Shown: piece by piece, positions 12,601 to 27,600 of the stretch
How positions within the stretch are numbered: the first letter of the stretch is position 1
Layout of the letters: each line of letters opens with the position of its first letter
DNA from: Amphiura filiformis
Lineage: Eukaryota > Echinodermata > Ophiuroidea > Amphilepidida > Amphiuridae
NCBI RefSeq assembly: GCF_039555335.1
Contig: NC_092637.1
Span: 39,892,526 to 39,956,525, forward strand
Reading direction: 5' to 3'
DNA: 64,000 bases
Made by a program: the position numbers and the translations under genes
The notes under the pieces: generated by a model
Told to the model about the DNA's origin: nothing
Databases searched by the model: none
Seen by the model: the letters and a program-made list of their open reading frames with translations, nothing else

Positions 12601-15600
12601 TGGCGAGCTGAAGATTGCAATAGCACACAAGCCGTTTATGTAGTATGTTCGGAAAGTAAGAAGAGCCCATTTATTAAAGAACTATGATTAATACAAAATA
12701 ATTGTTTCATCTACAAACACGTTATTTAATTTAGGTACCATATAACTCACAAGTTGACTTAAAGTTATGGCTATGAGTTTTTGTATCCAATACGTTCAAA
12801 TGTTATTCTGTATTTGCGAGTACAAACATATTGGAGTTTAATACAGAACTCTGCAGAAACCGCCTGTGAGTGTATGATTAGCTTAGGTGATATGGGCCGA
12901 TTGCTATGAATGGCCAAGTGGACCTAAAAACGTGTAAGATTATACGTGTAACCTTACACGTATAAGATGGCATCTTATACGTCTTAGAATCTAGCGAGTT
13001 ACATAAAGGAGTATTTTGTGATCCTAGCATCCTCCTTTTATGACATTTTTCAGTAGATATGCACGAAAAAAGCTTATTCCCAACATTTCAGTTGATTCCG
13101 ATTCTGAGTTTTCGAGTTATGCCTGATTATGTGTATTACACTGCTCTATAGACAATGTATTGTAATTTCGTTCTGGTATACCAGAACGAAATTCAAATTT
13201 CACGATTTCTTTACTATTAAACGAATTAATCTGCAAGAATTTTTTTGTACATAAACATTATGTAGCCAGAGGTTTCCAGTGATATAAAAATTTATTTTGA
13301 GAAAAGTGGGGAGATGAGGCTGTGGAACACGAAATGCCCTTTTAAATTGACGAATCATGTATATATATAAAGAACCCATATTTAAAACCCAAACGACCAA
13401 TGAAATCTCGCCATAGCATTTCTTACACGCGTAAGAATTGCCTATTAGTGATGGACGGTATTCCAGTTTGACTGGTACATACGACGAATAATTTCAGCCT
13501 CAATAGCACATATGTACCATGGTAGATTTCGCAAACGTGATCATTTTACTATTAATTGATATTGAGTACAAAATTGACTCCAGATAACTGAGAAAAAGTA
13601 ACCAAAAGTGAGATAGAATGGGCTGTGACATAGACGGTCTAACAATCGGAACAATTCCTGACATAGTTTCGGCATACAATACAGAAAATTGTAGCATGCA
13701 CTCATACAAATTTAGAAAATGCCTTGTTTACGATGTTGGTGACGAGCTTTACTTTATATACTCCATGCGCGTATTTTTTTTTGGGGGGTCTTTGGGGCGC
13801 CAGCCCCCGGGGTAAAAGCAGGGGCGGCCAAAACAGAGGGGCGGCGGAAGACGAAGGGGCGGCAAAAACAAGGGCGGCAAAAACGATGGGGCGGCAAAAT
13901 GAATTAGTAAAGGAAAAAGGGCGGAATTTTTTTGAAAAAATGGTACTATACATTAAAATGTGTTGCTTTTAGGGCGCTAGCTCCTAAAACCTTTTTTTTT
14001 TTTTTTGCTCTTCACTTTTTCACCGAAAAAAAGATTGGGTCAACCTTTTCGGGCTTTTGAGGAAGGGGCGGCAAAATTGAATTTTCTTCAGCCCCCGGGT
14101 TGGAGCGGCCACGGTACGCCACTTTACTCGATACACCGCCAATAATGTCGCGTATCTTCCATCACTAAGTTCAAAATCTTACACGTATAAGAAGTCGTGG
14201 GTGTTACAATCTACAAAACGTCTTTACATATTATTGGTCGAAGTTGGCTACGCGTAAGATGATTGGTTGTTTTGTTGTGATTCGTCAACTTAAGAATTCC
14301 ACTTCATTTTTACACGTGCAAGATGCAATCTTACACGTATAAGATGCAATCTTACACCTGTAAGCTTACACGTTTGTCTTACACGATTTCTGGACCACTT
14401 GGCCATTCATAGATTGCAGACCTACTAATTAGTACGATTTGGTCGTATTTCTTATGAGAATTCATTGAAAATACGTGTTTTATTATTTTCCATTCCAAAA
14501 ATGTAGCCTATTCATTAATATATCTATAATCTTGCATGAAAAAGGATACATACAGTATTTTGTAATTAATGCATTTCTGAGAGTGCAAGGTTAATTGTTT
14601 TCGTTTGAAACTAATAAATATAACATGTTTGTTTATTTTAGTTGATGTTTCACCTCCAGTAATCTATAATTGTCCCCGTGACATGAACGTGACAGTAGAA
14701 GTTGGTAGTATGAGCAAGCCTGTGTTTTGGATGGAACCTTGGGCTGCGGATGATACAGGAATCACTACGCTACTTACCAGTAGCCACTCCCCAGGGATCT
14801 CGGTCAATGAGGGCACAACACATGTGACGTACCTGTTTATAAATGCGGCAAATTTGATTGCAGGATGCACTTTTGACATCAACGGTATACCAGGTGAGGC
14901 TTTGTACTGATAAAGCTATTATCAGTACGACTCCTACGTTGGTTCTTACCCGAGGCTCTTCCTTGTCACTTTACGTTATACATCCCCCTTCAAATTGTGC
15001 CAATGCGTTACAAACGATTATCTGCGTATTTATATAGTATTCCCGAAGTGACCTCCGCCTGACATAGTTGACTGAAATCGGTTACTTGTGATATAGTGAA
15101 TGTCGTGACACGTATTTGGTAGCATGAAATAACAGTTTGTCTGTTTTGTCAGTCGTCTCCGGGAACATGTAAAAAATGTGTACACTTATGAGTAATTTTG
15201 ACGTCGCTCTAGAATGTGGGTACTGGTTTAATCAGATACCAGGCTTACGTCTAGTGTTTTTAAATAAGCTTTTACTGATATGCAAATTACACCAGTGAAT
15301 AATATCATTGCACTATTTAATACAATTGAATATATGAATACAAATCCCACCCAAGTCCATACTTTGGCCAAATTGAGTTAAGCATGGGAAATTGTTGCTG
15401 TACATAGGCCTGTCATATGTATGAAAGAACAACTCAAATTCTTCCTCTGTGTCTATTGAGCATGTGAAAAATAGCATGTATGAAAGAATCACCCAAGGTC
15501 CACGATTTGAGTCTTGTAACACATTGATTGAAATCCAGTATGTATAAAAGTCCACTTGTAACACATTCATTACTGGAGAGTGACTTTTGAAAAAAAAAAA

Positions 15601-18600
15601 AAGGTTTAATCAAGGAAAGTGTGTGGTTTATATTACATGGCAGAATGCTTATCAACATTATACATACCTGTGTGCTTTACTAGTGGTAATCTCATTCCAA
15701 CATTATTGTCTTTGTATATGATTCAAAAAACCACCCAAGTCCAGAATTTAAAATGAACCCCACGAACTCCCTGAAATGCTAATCGTCATACCTAATACAG
15801 TTTAACCTACTCATTTGCACGTAAAACTTACCATATTGACCAGGTAAATCTAACTGAAGGAATTAAAATGATACACAGGTTTTTTTTTTTATCAAAATCA
15901 CTTCCCATGGACTTGAGTGGGTTTTGAATTCATGTATTTAATTATTACCTGTTATGACTTAGTAGGCCATAGTGAGACAATCTTAACATGCGAGATTTGG
16001 CAATTTGTAATTCGCATTTGGATGATCTGTTTTTATAACAAAGCATTTCAAGACATCGACAGCATAAATCTATCATCTTAAGGATACTGACAAATTTGCG
16101 CCCAGATATCTATTAAACTCCTTGCTAAAGATGGCCCGAGGCAGGGACATGCGCAGCGAGAGTATTTCACATGCGGTTTAAGAGGTATAAAATGATGGCT
16201 GACAATGTCAGACCGTGATATCCCGACTACAGGATCATGATACAACCATACACATTTCTTCCACTGGGCAATGGCCGCGTACCGGCCGAAATTTACAAGG
16301 GATCAAATGACAGAGTCGTTGCGTTAACCACTCCCAGAACGACTTACACATGAAAGCAAATAATGTTAAAATGGGCCAAAACAGGGTTAGGCTCATTTTG
16401 GGCTGAAACAGGCCAAAAGGAAGAAGTACATCTTATAGCATGAACAGTTTGATCAGTTTTGTCCCAGTGTTTCGAGCCAGGAGGAACTTGCACCTTCTCG
16501 CCCCGGTCTGTAAGCCACCTTTTGATACTAGTCTTACCATCAGGAAGGTTTGGGAATATGTATTATTTTTACAATCAAAAACATTACTAGTATTTCTGTT
16601 ATTTCTATTATTGTTGTTTATCCTCTCAATTATATTCATAGTCGATTTAACACCACCAATTATCACCCGATGTCCATCCGATATCTACTTTCCCGTGAAT
16701 AACGCAACCTTGTCGGTCCCCGTGTCTTGGAGTGAACCGTCTGCCTCTGATGTATCTAATGTGACCTTAGTCAGCAGCACCGCAACACCAGGGACCTCTT
16801 TTAGCGTAGGATCGACATTGGTTGTGTATGATTTTATGGATGGGTATTCCAACCACGCTTATTGTAACTTTACTGTCAACGTGATTATAGGTAGGCTTCA
16901 TTTCTATCCTGACTTTGTTGATTAAAAAAAAGCGCAGTGATTTATAGTGCGCTACGCACAGGCACAACGCCTAGACGTTGATCCACAAGCCTCAGCACAC
17001 TTTACAGGTTGTCGCTGACCACTACGGCCCCACATCATTCCATAAACCATTAAGTATGTAGATATATTTTTATCATGTTTGAAAACACCATTCAATAAGA
17101 CTGCGATAATTCTTCCTTTTTCTTCTGACGAAGACCAAATTGACAATTCTACTACATATGATATGACTACTAAAATTTCAATTTCCGTGATACGTTTGTA
17201 CTCTTTCATGAGCATTCTTAGTCATTGAGAGTGGTCTAGTTCGTAGACGCATAATCTGATTGAACAATCGCATGATTTCGTGTGTCGTTTATCAGGCTGT
17301 AGACGACACCACGTCATCATGATTGTTGAACGCGTAACACGCCTGTAGATGTGTATGTATGTACCACGTATGTTATGCGGAATACTCACACGCGCAAGCA
17401 GTACGCGCAACAAAAGACATGAAGTTGTCGTTTATCACACGATAGAAGATAGTTAAAACAAACATTCCTGTCGATTATTCTCTAATTCTTAAACGGAAAT
17501 TCACTACAAAGGACCGTGACACTACAAACGAATACATACTTTTGAAATATAGAACTAATTCAAAATCTATACATCATGTGACTAATACTAAACAATAGGT
17601 AACATAAATCATAAATGAAAGTAATAAAGTGAATGCCCGAATATGACCTTCCTACTTTAATACTTCAGGTGGTTCAGGACAAAGCTATGTTCCACCCACT
17701 TCAGGAGACCAAACAGTGGTGACGAACTGCCCCTTAAACATAACAACAAACGTGGAGCTTGGAACCCAAGGAGCTCTGGCGTATTGGCAGGATCCGTGGG
17801 TAACTAGTCCTACTGGAAATGGTACACTTCTTGCACAGACGCATACATCTGGAAATGTGTTCCCTGTTGGCAGGACTACTGTTACCTATATATTCGCCGA
17901 TGTCTATAGACAACTCTTGACGTGCTCGTTCGACGTGATTGGAACATCAGGTACTAGTATTTTCTTCTTTCAGTCCATTGAGTACAACCAATCAAAATAA
18001 TGTTAAATGTCTCGTGACAAATAAATCAATCTCTTCTTACACAATACAGTGATCTGGATGTCAACTTGTATGAAGCAAAAATCAAAATTATAATACGATT
18101 CAATTCTCGCGTTTCACAATACGATGCGCATCCAGCGGTCGCTGGAATCAAGGCCAAAATGTCATTATAATGATGTTACATGCGAATGCACACTAAAACA
18201 ACAATTTACAATTATAGTAGATCCATTTTCTATCTATTGATCACAGGGAATCCTTCGTGGAGCTGTTTTCAACATATTTATTATCACACTCGCGTGAAAA
18301 TTCTATAGCAGCTAGAACGGCGAAGTCGACTCTGGAGTAAAAAAATTGACTGCCAAGAGCAACCGCTGGCGGCGCATCGTATTGGGAAACGCGAGAATTA
18401 CAATTGAATTTATTTAATTTCCTTCACAAATACACAGCACAAGATAAACGCTTATAATAATGCAAATACCCCAGCAAGCACAAAAAAAGTTGTTAAAACG
18501 TTTTATACAAGTTAAAGTTTGGGCTTTGGTTTAGATAAAAACGTTTTAACAACATTAAATGTCGGGTTATATAAGGGTCATTTTAAAACGTTTTGCATGA

Positions 18601-21600
18601 AAACACACTACAACAATATTTTTAATATTGTTGATTTCAACACAGACAACAGTTGCGGAGTTACAGTCAAAAATGAGGGAAAACCAATATTTGATCAATA
18701 AATCAATAACTACTTGCCTTGAGTTGCTGCATTTTCAGTACAGTAGTTGTAGTCCATGGCCCTATAATATACATATCTTACTTGTCACCAATGCGCTATA
18801 ATTTTGAAAAGTGCAAAATAGGCACACAATTGGCCAGGGGTGTAGTACCCCTTAACGAAGCGTTAGTTGCAGTAAGTGTTTTTTGTTTTACCAACTGGAT
18901 GAATGAATAATCTACACCAAGAAGAATGAATTGTCATTAACAATACACTATTGTTTTCCAGTCGACACTACGCCACCAGTGGTATACCAATGTCATTCCA
19001 ATATCATCCAGGATGCTATTCAATCTGGTTCAGGTTCACTCGTTTACTGGAATGAACCTTTTGCGATTGATGTCGGTGGCACGGTGGAAGTCAGTCAGTC
19101 ACACCATCCTCGTACGGTATTTCCGCCTGGTATTACGACGGTGAGGTATAATTTTACAGATGGGAGTGACAATATCGCATCATGTGTGTTTACCGTGACT
19201 GTTACAGACGGTAATTATCAGGTCGGTCTAGTATTCGACCCATGTGATCGAATTATACATAGGAAATGTTGTGCTTTTTGGTTGCTAGCGCCTATTATCG
19301 GGTATATATAAATGCGCTTTTATAAATGCGCACGTGACATCTACAAGTCGCCATACCGTGTTCAACGATGTAAGGTACCCGGATGTACACAAACTCCACA
19401 CGCAAAAGTATAGCCAAAAATGACAGGTTGCAAGGAAAATTGTTCTTGCAAAATAGTGACATTGATTGCAAAGGGCAAAATAATTTGACCCGAAACATAA
19501 ACTCTTTATTTGGGTTTCCATTACGGAAAAAAATTAACGACGGAAAAGCTAGATATAGCTGATTTAAAAACTTATATTTCATTATTTCCGTGCTAAATGG
19601 GCGTGGCAATTGGCCATATTGATGACGATAATTTTTGCACGTGATGATAGGGAACTTAGGGGGCTGTCATTTTCTTCGGAAGGAATGGGTCATGAATTTA
19701 TTTATTTGGGAGTCAAGAGAAATATTTCCCCTCACTCCCCCCTACTGCCGCAACTGAACGTAACCCTGACCCTAGTTTTAACTCTAATTTTAACGTAAAT
19801 TGAAATTCGGAATAATGACCCTCTCGAACTAATAGGCTAGATATCCCCGCCGACCCCCTCAGCCCTAGCTTACTCATTCGCTCACATTCAAATAAGTATC
19901 AAAATAGACAAAAAACAAATTCAAAATGGGTTTGAAGCACTTTTTTGTGTCGCCCCATGCTAAATCGGTAATCTGTACACCCTTTGACGTACAACGTATG
20001 AGATGCATGGCTTATTCGGCCAGTATGGCAAGTTAGATCGTCATACACATTATTGTCGTGGTATTATATATTGTAATTGTAAACGTCAATTTTGTTCAGT
20101 TTGGTTTTACTTTACACGGAAGGGGGGACTTTGCAAAAAAACAATTAATTTATGAGTGTAAAGGGGGAGGAGGGCGAGGGTGGGTTTTGCCTGGCCGAAA
20201 GGGGGAACAAATAACATTTATAAAATAATAAGTAAGTACATAAGTAAAAACATTGTTTATCCTTCGATATCCATGATTTTATTGATATATCCTTGCAAAT
20301 TGGCATCGAACCTCCAGCCAATGTTCCTTGCCAGTGCTAGCCACGAAACAAGGTCACAAGCCCATTTCAGTGATTGACACTGATGTAATGCAAATATGGC
20401 GCTGGTCATCTGGTCACGTGCGCATTTATAAAAGCGCATTTATGTAACCGAAGTCCACTGATTATCCTTCTATCCCGCGGTTAGGAGCGGTCTGGGTACG
20501 TCACTGCACAGTGTGTTGTTTTTTATTCCTAACCTTTTACCAGTCTCATATTCCTACTTTTACCATGTATATACAACATGCACCAGATACCACCACAGCA
20601 CCAACACACGACTTACACGTTTTCTATTGCCCGACAAACATAAACGTTACTGTTGAGACTGGGACATATGGTACCAGAGTGATGTGGTCAGAGCCTGTTG
20701 CTAATAGCGCATCTGGAAACGTATCCCTCGTGTGGCAGTCGCATGCTTCAGGAGATATTTTTGGAGTTGGTAGAACAAATGTGGCGTATAACTTCATTGA
20801 TGGTTATGGTCAGGTGGCTCATTGCCGATTTTCAGTTACTGGAACGTCAGGTATAAAATTATTAAGTCATTTAAAGAATCCTTTAATTAGATTTAATTGC
20901 GTTAAGCGTGCAATATATTGGTACCCCTTCACTTTCATCTGTAAACTGCCGATAATAGAACCCGTCCGATCTACATTAATTCTTGAATTCTTGAGATCAT
21001 ATTTTACAGCTCCAACGCATAACCTGATAATTGTGTAAAACATAAGGTCATATTTCTACGTTTAAAAAGTAAATGTTTGATCAGGAAAGTTGGTGTAAGT
21101 ATTCATTTGATATCACCCTTTACTAAGAAATCGTGATAACCAACTCTTTATTTCTTTGTTTCGTTAAAAGTGGATACAAGACCACCAGAAGTTAGTTTAT
21201 GCCCAAGAAATCAAACCGCCGAAATCGAATTGGGTAACAACTCGACTACTTGTGATTGGATAGAACCAGTTGCATTCGATGTCTTGGGTGGGATTGAAAC
21301 AATAAGGAGCCACACACCCGGAGCGGAATTCCCTCTTGGATTAACACGTGTATACTATCAATTTACTGACGGTTCAGGAAATAACAGCACCTGTGAATTT
21401 TACATTAATGTAATAGAAGGTAATAATCTCCTCCATAGTTTAGTGCTATATGGGTACTGTTAATACTACTAATTGATCCCTAGCCAATCATTCACCGAGT
21501 TGTCGTCTATTGGTTGATGCCGATAAAAAGAAAGGTGAGAACGTACTTTGACATTATGTATAAGCCAAATCGGCATTAGAAGTTTGCAATATAAATGCAT

Positions 21601-24600
21601 TGTAGGACAGTTTTTGCAGTTTTGGGACACTTTGTCCTTTGACCTTTCAGAAAATTCAGAAATATTGGGTTTTTGTACTTACAAAATATAATCTAAAATG
21701 TTTTACAATAATTAAAACAAATATAAAAAATCTTAGTATTTTATATATTAATTATTTAGTATTTTTAATGATCAACATTACGACAATAATAAGAAAATTA
21801 ATAATAATTACGTCAATTTTCCCGATATGTCAGAGGTCAAAGTGTCCCAAAACTGCTCTCAAAAAACCGGAAGTTAGAATGGCGATTGGGCTTATTCTCT
21901 ATGTTGCCAGAAGGATAAAACCATTGCTTTCTCCATGTGCAACTGAGTACTGCGTACACTAGTGGTTCAAATGGTCATCAAGAGTCCTAAACATGCTAAA
22001 AGGGAGTCTTTCAAACCTTACTATACAATCATGTCCTTTGGCTGAGGCAATGCTTGTTATTCTTGATGTCATCCTCATGACTTTTCATACAGATCGTAGG
22101 ATACAGGTAAATGTAAATATGGACAAGAATTCTTATAGATAAACTGCACTGAACATTAATAAAGACATTTGCAGTCAGTTCCGACAATAGTGAAATAACC
22201 GCCTCGGCATGTCAATAATTCTACAAACTTGTGACTTACCCTCTATTATTTTCTTATGCAATTGCAGTCGATACAACTCCACCAACCGTCCACAATTGCC
22301 CAAGTAACATCTTTGATCAACGCGAGTTAGATGGTCCATTGCCATCTGTGACCTGGGAAGATCCGACAGCTTCTGATCTTTCAGGACACGTAACTGTGAC
22401 ATCGTCGCACACACCGGGCATATTTTTCCAGGTCAACACGACTGTGGTTACGTACACTTTTGAAGACGCTGCTCATAATACAGCTACATGTCGATTTGAG
22501 GTCAACGTATGGGAAGGTAAACGTGGTGTGAGTGTTTTGGAAAAGGTGTGTTGCAGTGGATGTAAGGTGTGTTGGGATGTATTGGAACAGTGGGGAGTGT
22601 CTCTTTGCGTGTATTTGTATGTGTGTTGGTATACGTGTTTGTGGGTATATGACGTGTTAAGAGACTTAAAATAATTTAAAAGACTTAAAATAAAAGAATC
22701 TTTACATTTTTATGAATTCAGTGCTCGCCCTTGATTGGAAACGGATGTGGAAGGAGAGTGATGCTGGTTTTATTATATTTGTCCACCATTTTGTGATTTT
22801 CAGTGGATACCCGTCCACCAAGGATAGACAACTGCCCAGCTAATATCACCAATAGTGTCGAGCTGGGATCATCGGGTACGTCAATACAGTGGACAGAGCC
22901 TAATGCTTCAGACCCATCTAATGTGGTGAATAGGCTACTACGAACTCACAAGCCTGGCGATACATTTATTAGCGGAACTCACGTCGTGACATACTTGTAT
23001 GTCGATGCATCTCGCAATATGGCCAAGTGTGAATTCGGCATACGTATCAATACAGGTAGTTTATCTTATTTATTTCTTTTATCAAAATACTTCAAAAATG
23101 AGGCACGCACGGGGGACGGAAGCCTGGAAGACTCGTCTAGACCTGCAACACTTTACATGGACTGGCAGTAAACTTCAGGACAGAATGGAGGACAAATGTG
23201 AACAGTCATTATAGTTCAAGGACACCACTGCATTTAAGTTATGTCAAGTATAAGTCTTCCAATAATCGTCTAAAGTAAATTTTTACTCCAGATAAATAAA
23301 AATGGTGTCGATACGAATCGCTACATCTTATCTGGGATGCAATTTTAATTTTCTTCCGCTTGGAATTTTGTCCGGTTCGTCACGCTAGTGGAAGTAGAAC
23401 AACGAGGCAGGAGGTGTTCAAAGAACTTGTTGACGATAAATGTTTGACAAAGGCTAAAACAGTCATGAAATATCATGAATAGAAAGATAAATCGTAGATT
23501 CTGAGGGATTTTGCCTGTCCTGTGCGATGCAGCGGGTGATTTGTAATTTAGTATCGCGTCGACGCTCACTTTGTGCGTCTAATGCTGGTTTCATACTACC
23601 CTACCGCTTGCCGCTGAGCGGCGTGGCGCACGCGCATTGCAGACAAACGGACACAATAAAGGCTTGTCATTGGTTGAAACGCTCTGCCGCTTGCCGCAGC
23701 GGCAAGCGGCAGGAAAGTATGCTGGGGGCTTTATATTGTATTTTGTCATGTTTTATAGTATGGCGAAGAACCAATGAAATTGCCTTGGGTTTTAAATGTT
23801 AAAGATTATTGCATATGAGACATGGACAATTAACTTAACTTACCTTCATAATTTCTAGTATAATTTATCATGTCCAGCATTTCATATGCCTTTACACCGA
23901 TGATTTCACTTGGATCTGTTTGGAGTGATCGAAGATCAAAGGCCGAGGTCAATCGGAAGCATTTGCCTTATGATGTCTTGACATTCTTGGAGCTTCATTG
24001 ATCATGATTTACTCGAGTCCATGTAAACATCTCTTGAATGGTTTCCTTTTTATTTGTCATTTTCATAGGGACACAAAAATAATTGCTAAAATCTCTGTAC
24101 ATATCTGTGAAAACAACGAAGCATTTTCATGTTTTTTCATTATATCCTTTGACAGAGGACACGAAACCTCCTGTCATATTCCAATGCCCGTCTGATATAG
24201 AGCGCATAGCAACATCGCACACAGCAGGTACTATCGTGACTTGGTCTGAACCAACTGCTACTGATTACTCCAACTACACCTATACACAAACTCATACTCC
24301 GGGATCTATGTTCCCTATTGGCGTAACCAGGGTGAACTATGCATTTATTGATGGAAGTGTGACCAATAATAGGGCAGAATGTGTTTTTACTATCACTATT
24401 GTACCAGGTGAGATCACACTAATAATTTATATGATGATGATATTGTTTGCCTAATGCTAGTTTCATACTTTCTACCGCTTGCCGCTGAGCGGCATGACGC
24501 TGCGCCGCTTGGACTTTTCTGCAAGCGGAGCGGCACACCGCTGAGCGGCAGCGGCATGACTCTGAAAGCTACTCTTGCCGCTCAGCACCGCTCCAAAATC

Positions 24601-27600
24601 GTATTTTGTTCTCATACGTCAGAGCGGCACCGCTCCGAGTTGACTTGAATTTAGACTGCTGCCCTCATTCGTCAATCTTCTGGATTGACGACTGAGAAAA
24701 CTACGTGGAAAAAAAGTGGCGGACTTTTGCAACCAGATTCTGGTTGCACATGAATATTAAGTAGGTTGCAAACTTTCACTGACTCTGCGCAGTTGTGTCC
24801 AAGACCGAGTTTGTTGTTTTTAGAACTTCAGTGCGTGATCTTGTCACAACGGCGCATAACATGCGCCGCTAGTCAGTCGCGCTATAGCGCATTAACCAAA
24901 GTCGCAAGTATGGTCCACCACAATTTGAACAGTAAGGTAATCAGTCGTCACTACCCCAGACAAACGAGAACCTAGACCAATGACTTTGACTCGCGTAGTG
25001 AAGCCGACACTGCTTAGCAACGAATTTGACAAGGACGCAAACAAGCAGACATGTTCGCGTCTATGGAACATGTTGCATTTGACGCGGCGATAACGGCGCA
25101 GTAATCACGCAAACGAGCGCGTCAAACATGTATGCGATATTTCTCCGCGCCTAGTAACCCCGTCAATCCGTCAATATCACCTTGGATACGGGGCTTCACC
25201 TCCCGCTGTGGTAAAGGATGGGCAGTAATAGGTCTAGGTGGTATGTCTATGGTCACTACGAAGCATAACACAGTACATGCGCAGTGTACGACTGCTGGAA
25301 TAAGTCTAACTTGAATTCAACTCCCATCGGTGCTGCCGCCGCGGCAAAGCGGTGGAGTGATCGATATATCGGCTTGCCGCTGGTCACCGCTAACGTTTTT
25401 AATGAGATTGCGCAGTGAAATAAAATCATCTTTTAAGCGGCAAGCGGCAGGAAAGTATAAAACCAGCATAAGACTGTGTTTATTTGCGCTGTACTTGTTT
25501 TTCACTTCTTTCAAATGCATGCATGCATGTTGAGTATTTCATTTGTGCTAATTGAATGTCATTACTATTACAAGTAAACCAAACCTTCAAATATAATGGG
25601 TCAGTACCATTTTAAAACTTTATAAATACCTCATCCCTGGTGCGCGAGGTCCCGTGTTCAATCAGGTGGAAGCGATTTAAGGTTATATTATTACCTTGGG
25701 AAAAAACCTTAATTATGTTGATGACATCTATAGATTGAATTCAGGCTTACGATCTCCCAAATAATTGAACATTTACAGTGTAAGATAAGTAGTCGATAAG
25801 ATAGCCATGACTGTACACGCACATGTATATCTTGCAGTTAGTTTCAAAAAGGTAGGGATGTAATCCCTTGATTCTCCCACTCGCAGGTGCTGTAACATAA
25901 CATAACATAACATAACATAACATAACATAACATAACAGAACAGAACAGAAAACGTATGGTGCGCTGTTCCGTATGACAAGCTCGTAGCGCTTACAAAGTA
26001 AAAATAAAAACATCTTAAGGTACACAAAGTAAAAGCCTTAAATAAATAATGTTATAGAGTACAAACCTTAAATTTACATAATACAAGATATAAAATATAC
26101 AGGTCAACAAAGAAAATCAGCGGAAACACATCATGGAAAAAAGATAGGTCTTAATCGACTTTTTAAAACTTGCGATGGAAGAGGATTGTCTTATTGTGAT
26201 GGGAAGTTTATTTCATTCCCGTGAAGCACATAGAGTAAATGTTCTGTCGCCTGCTCTAAGGTGAGCCTTGGGGTAATCCAAACAAAGAAAATCATTGACG
26301 GATCTGAGATTACGAGTTGGATGATAAATATGGAGACAAGTGTTCAGTTAATCTGGTGCTAAGTGGTTTAGAGTCTTGTAGACGTAGAGGAGCAGTTTGT
26401 AAATAATACGCTGTTGGACAGGAAGCCAATGAAGAGCAGACAACAATGGTTGCGAATCGTGCTTGCGCGGTACATTAAAAACAAGTCGAGCTGCCCAGTT
26501 TTGAAGTACGGATATAATCACAATCTAAGGACCGGTATTATCCCGGAACATCTACGCCAATGGATGTGGATGTGGAGGAAGTGAACTGATTTAACTCTCT
26601 TCACACGGGTGTCGACTGCAGACGATATGTTTTAAAAAAATTTCAAAATTCAAAAATTTCACAAATGTAAATTTTCATGACCATATTTGGAATCAACATG
26701 AAAAATGCACTAAAATGAGTACAAACAAGCCTAGTATTGGTTCAGTAGTTCTTAAGATAGCTCTTGATATTTTGAGAAAATATTTCAAAACTTGAACTTT
26801 TTCCGTTGAAGCGCATGGCTAGCATGAAGAGCATTAATATTCACTAAATCAACACCCCAAAATGACTTAGGACAGCTTTAATATATTTTAGGCTCACTGT
26901 GTAGAATTCATTGGAAAAAAGCCTTTAAAATCAGGTAGTGCCCCCTTTAATGGTTCTACCACTTTTATGTTTGTACAAATAAATCAGCACCCTAAAAATG
27001 TGCAAGAACACCTATCAAGTATTTTAAAACTGTCTCTGTAGATTTCCAAGAAAAATTATCTTAAACAATCAGGTATAATTAAAGACAGAGATAAAAAGAA
27101 TTTATCGCGTCTGACGGTTCGAGCACGGTTTGTTTACAAGTGTCGTGATGATGATTTGATGAACGCGGCGGAACAACCGGCGCCTTATTGTTAATTTTGC
27201 ACCTTCAAACATGCAAACCATCTCAAAAGTTAGGTCTTGATAGTAGGAAACTTTCTTTGGCGAAGGCACCATGTCAGCAATGCCTAGAAAAGCTGCTTTT
27301 TGCCTGTAAAAGTACGTAATTTTTCGCCATTTGCTGCTATTCCTTTTCTCCGATCAGCACCAGATCGATCGATCTTCCTTTTACTCGCTATTAACCTGTG
27401 TAAACCAATGAAAGATCGTAATTTACAATGACATCAGACGCGATAAATTCTTTTTATCCCTGTCTTTAATTATAGTGCCCCTTTAATGCCACATTTAAGG
27501 ACTTTCCACCACATTTATGAAATAAATATAAAAGATTTTTAATCAGTAACCCAAAATTGACTAAGAACACTTCTCAAACATTGTATAGCTCTTTGTGTAG

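Larger units (their letters stand above)
12904..14412. mobile_element. 1.5-kb TIR transposon with ATTG target duplication and nested insert
   Basis: CTATGAATGGCCAAGTGG (12904-12921) and CCACTTGGCCATTCATAG (14395-14412) are exact inverted copies, flanked by ATTG at 12900-12903 and 14413-14416. The sub-terminal regions are filled with ACACGTATAAG-type repeats in both orientations. A different repeat (13768-14122) is inserted inside. No transposase ORF remains. Confidence 0.75.
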
